The notes beneath the pieces were generated by a model. The model worked only from the letters and a program-made list of their open reading frames with translations. It was not told the DNA's origin and made no database searches. Made by a program: the position numbers and the translations under genes. From positions 2,576,001 to 2,640,000 of the forward strand of contig NC_022080.4 in the NCBI RefSeq assembly GCF_000445995.2: DNA of 64,000 nucleotides. Reading direction: 5' to 3'. Below, piece by piece: positions 62,313 through 64,000 of the stretch. The stretch's first letter is position 1. The number at the start of each line of letters is the position of its first letter. This stretch comes from Geobacillus genomosp. 3 (GTDB lineage Bacteria; Bacillota; Bacilli; Bacillales; Anoxybacillaceae).

Positions 62313-62336
62313 CTATTTTCCTGAACCTGTATAAAT

Positions 62337-62347
62337 AGTATATCATA
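62337..62347 (-). promoter_or_regulatory. CcpN-like box 2 (promoter)
   Basis: TATGATATACT on the minus strand, a full match to TRTGHYATAYW. It contains TATACT, so it probably overlaps the promoter core. CcpN represses gapB and pckA in the presence of glucose in B. subtilis. Confidence 0.65.
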
Positions 62348-62384
62348 TTTTTCAAAAATGTGGAGAACAAAATAACAAAAAACA

Positions 62385-62416
62385 AACAAAAAAGACGCCT
62401 ATTTTTCCAAGGCGTC
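62385..62416 (-). terminator. Terminator of coaE
   Basis: GACGCCT and AGGCGTC with a nine-base loop, then TTTTTTG on the minus strand. The first arm lies within the last codons of coaE. Confidence 0.85.
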
Positions 62417-63004
62417 CCACTGCTGTAAAATCGACAATAGCTGCCGGCGCGTCTCTTCGATGGTTCCGTTATTGTCAATGACCGCATCGGCCCGTTTCAC
62501 CTTTTCCGCCATCGGCCACTGGGCGCGGATGCGGGCGAGCGCTTCTTCTTTCGTAAAACCGTTGCGCGCCATGAGCCGGCGGAGCTGCACGTCATCATCG
62601 ACATACACGACAAGCACTTTATCCACCCAGGCCGTCAGCCCGCTTTCAAATAACAGCGGGATATCTAATACGATCGTTTTTGCCCCCGAGCGGATGTGTG
62701 CCTCTTTTTCCGCGAGCATTTTCCGGCGCACGGCCGGATGGACGATGGCGTTGAGTGTTTTCCGCGCTTGTTCATCGTTGAACACGATCGCCCCGAGTTT
62801 GGCCCGATTGATGCTGCCGTCATCCTGTAAAATGTCCGGGCCGAAAGCCGCGACGATTTGCCGGTACGCTTCCTCTCCCGGTTCGACAACCGCGCGCGCC
62901 GCCTCGTCCGCGTCAATGACCGGAAGGCCGAGCTCGCGCATCATGGCGCTGACCGTGCTTTTGCCGCTCGCGATCCCACCGGTCAACCCGATCGTTACTG
63001 CCAT
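62399..63004 (-). CDS. coaE: Dephospho-CoA kinase
   Basis: A 201-residue P-loop kinase performing the last step of CoA synthesis. Walker A is IGLTGGIASGKSTVS at the N-terminus, followed by LPVIDADEAARAVVEPG, IVHPAVRRKM and the lid VLDIPLLFESGL, which are standard for CoaE. It lies 27 bases after mutM; B. subtilis has ytaF between them, which is absent here. Confidence 0.97.
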   Translation of the reverse strand: MAVTIGLTGGIASGKSTVSAMMRELGLPVIDADEAARAVVEPGEEAYRQIVAAFGPDILQDDGSINRAKLGAIVFNDEQARKTLNAIVHPAVRRKMLAEKEAHIRSGAKTIVLDIPLLFESGLTAWVDKVLVVYVDDDVQLRRLMARNGFTKEEALARIRAQWPMAEKVKRADAVIDNNGTIEETRRQLLSILQQWDALEK

Positions 63005-63031
63005 TTGCCGTCTCTCCTTTTTGCCTGCCGC

Positions 63032-63856
63032 CTACCGCTGGCAGCGCGGACAATAGTGCGTGCCACGGCCGGCGACAACCGTTTTTTCAATCGGGGCGCC
63101 GCATCGTTTACACGGCTCCCCTTTGCGGCCGTATACGAACAAACTATGTTGAAACGTGCCCGCTTCCCCTTGTGTGTTCACATATGTGCGCACCGTGCTT
63201 CCCCCTTTCATGACCGCCTCCCCGATGGTCGCGACCATTTGTTCATGCAGCCGTTTGATTTCTTCTCTTGTCAGTGAAGCAGCCGGCCGGTCGGGAAGAA
63301 TGCCGGCGCGAAACAGCGATTCGTCAACGTAAATGTTGCCAAACCCGGCGACGACTGTTTGGTCAAGCAGCAACGCTTTTACGGCCCGCTTCGTTTTCGC
63401 GGCCCGCTCGGCCAATATGGCCGGGGAAAACGCCGGAGAAAGCGGCTCCGGCCCTAATTGATCAAGCGGCGGTTGGCGGTCTCCCTCCTCCTTCGGATAC
63501 ACATGCATCGTCCCAAACTTGCGCACATCGCGGTAGCGGAGTTCGTTGCCGTCAGTAAAACAAAACACGACATGCGTATGCGGATCGAGCGGTTCGTGTG
63601 CATTGGCGACAGTATAGCGCCCTTCCATGCGCAAATGGGAGACGAGCATATCCCGGTCAAGCAAAAACTTCAAAAATTTCCCGCGCCGCTCGATGCCGCG
63701 CACCGTCTGCCCGGCGAGCCTGGCGGCAAACGTCTCCGGGTCTTGCGGGTGACGGATGATGTTCGACCAAAAAACACGAACATCCGCAATCGTTTTCCCG
63801 ACGACAAGCGGCAAGAGCGTGCGGCGGATTGTTTCCACCTCCGGCAATTCCGGCAT
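63032..63856 (-). CDS. mutM: Formamidopyrimidine-DNA glycosylase (Fpg/MutM)
   Basis: A 274-residue glycosylase/AP lyase removing 8-oxoguanine. The N-terminal PELPEVETIRR supplies the catalytic proline (P2) and glutamate (E3). K58-type lysine lies in RRGKFLKFLL, and the C-terminal zinc finger is CKRCGAPIEKTVVAGRGTHYCPRCQR. ATG 63856 follows AGGAGGGG; the longer open frame upstream runs into the polA-mutM gap. Confidence 0.98.
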   Translation of the reverse strand: MPELPEVETIRRTLLPLVVGKTIADVRVFWSNIIRHPQDPETFAARLAGQTVRGIERRGKFLKFLLDRDMLVSHLRMEGRYTVANAHEPLDPHTHVVFCFTDGNELRYRDVRKFGTMHVYPKEEGDRQPPLDQLGPEPLSPAFSPAILAERAAKTKRAVKALLLDQTVVAGFGNIYVDESLFRAGILPDRPAASLTREEIKRLHEQMVATIGEAVMKGGSTVRTYVNTQGEAGTFQHSLFVYGRKGEPCKRCGAPIEKTVVAGRGTHYCPRCQR

Positions 63857-63962
63857 CACATCCCCTCCTTTCCTTCCTCCTTTGTCTCGCTCCCTGCGAT
63901 CATGCAGACCGGTCGGGCCAAGAGCCGTTTTCCTCCCTGCCGTTCGCTTGGGCGCGTGCACC

Positions 63963-64000
63963 TCATTTGGCGTCATACCACGTCGGGCCGTAATGATAAT
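63963..64000 (-). CDS. polA: DNA polymerase I, C-terminal end (runs off the window)
   Basis: The minus strand encodes YHYGPTWYDAK followed by TGA at 63963-63965, the C-terminus of Geobacillus/B. stearothermophilus DNA polymerase I. It lies upstream of mutM as in B. subtilis (polA-mutM). Only 11 codons and a partial one are within the window. Confidence 0.9.
   Translation of the reverse strand, partial: YHYGPTWYDAK

Overview
This window is chromosome from a thermophilic Bacillaceae, almost certainly a Geobacillus species. The evidence is a GC-rich Firmicute sequence with strong AGGAGG ribosome sites, sporulation genes (gerM, gerE, sspI, ytxC), and a gene order that follows the Bacillus subtilis racE-gerE / sdhCAB / uvrC-trxA-etfAB-fadR-lcfA / mutS2-polX-zapA-rnhC / pheST / infC-rpmI-rplT / thrS-dnaI-dnaB-nrdR-speD-gapB-coaE-mutM-polA core. 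The last bases encode a polA C-terminus (YHYGPTWYDAK) of the Geobacillus DNA polymerase I type. Almost every gene is on the minus strand. Species assignment beyond the genus is inference.

Layout. 1-6000: rdgB (partial), rph, an intact IS110/IS1111-type insertion, gerM, racE, a MarR regulator and gerE with a near-perfect sigma-K promoter. 6200-12200: the sdhCAB operon, divergent yslB, a repeat element and uvrC. 12205-21065 is an accessory block between uvrC and trxA. It holds a cell-surface glycan cluster (GT-C-like protein, GT2, membrane phosphodiesterase, flippase-like protein, sugar epimerase) interleaved with a Fur-controlled iron uptake set: an FTR1 permease, a membrane-anchored helical protein, and a lipoprotein with three repeats related to that protein. 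21131-26689: trxA and the fatty-acid oxidation operon lcfA-fadR-fadB-etfB-etfA with a FadR operator. 26743-33369: a small membrane protein and a DUF350 protein, mutS2, polX, cvpA, zapA and divergent rnhC. 33571-40539 is a second accessory block: DJ-1/PfpI protein, a MITE-like element, MMPL exporter with MarR repressor, two crcB genes under a fluoride riboswitch, and an orphan ModA-like lipoprotein. 40674-46250: pheST with a T-box, a coiled-coil protein, an rRNA/tRNA methyltransferase and msrA. 46281-49843 is a third accessory block: a HEPN toxin remnant, sspI, and a plus-strand five-gene operon resembling the phenylacetyl-CoA epoxidase (paaABCD) but without the reductase or any other phenylacetate gene, and with PaaD split into two proteins. 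50038-64000: M42 aminopeptidase, dUTPase, ysdA, the translation genes infC-rpmI-rplT (AUU start, L20-type leader), thrS (T-box), primosome genes dnaI/dnaB, nrdR, speD, gapB (two CcpN-like boxes), coaE, mutM and the end of polA.

The best candidates for undescribed biology are the orphan Paa-like diiron oxygenase operon at 47371-49843 and the Fur-regulated FTR1 system with its shared helical repeat domain at 13688-15465 and 19784-21065. No tRNA, rRNA or CRISPR array was seen.
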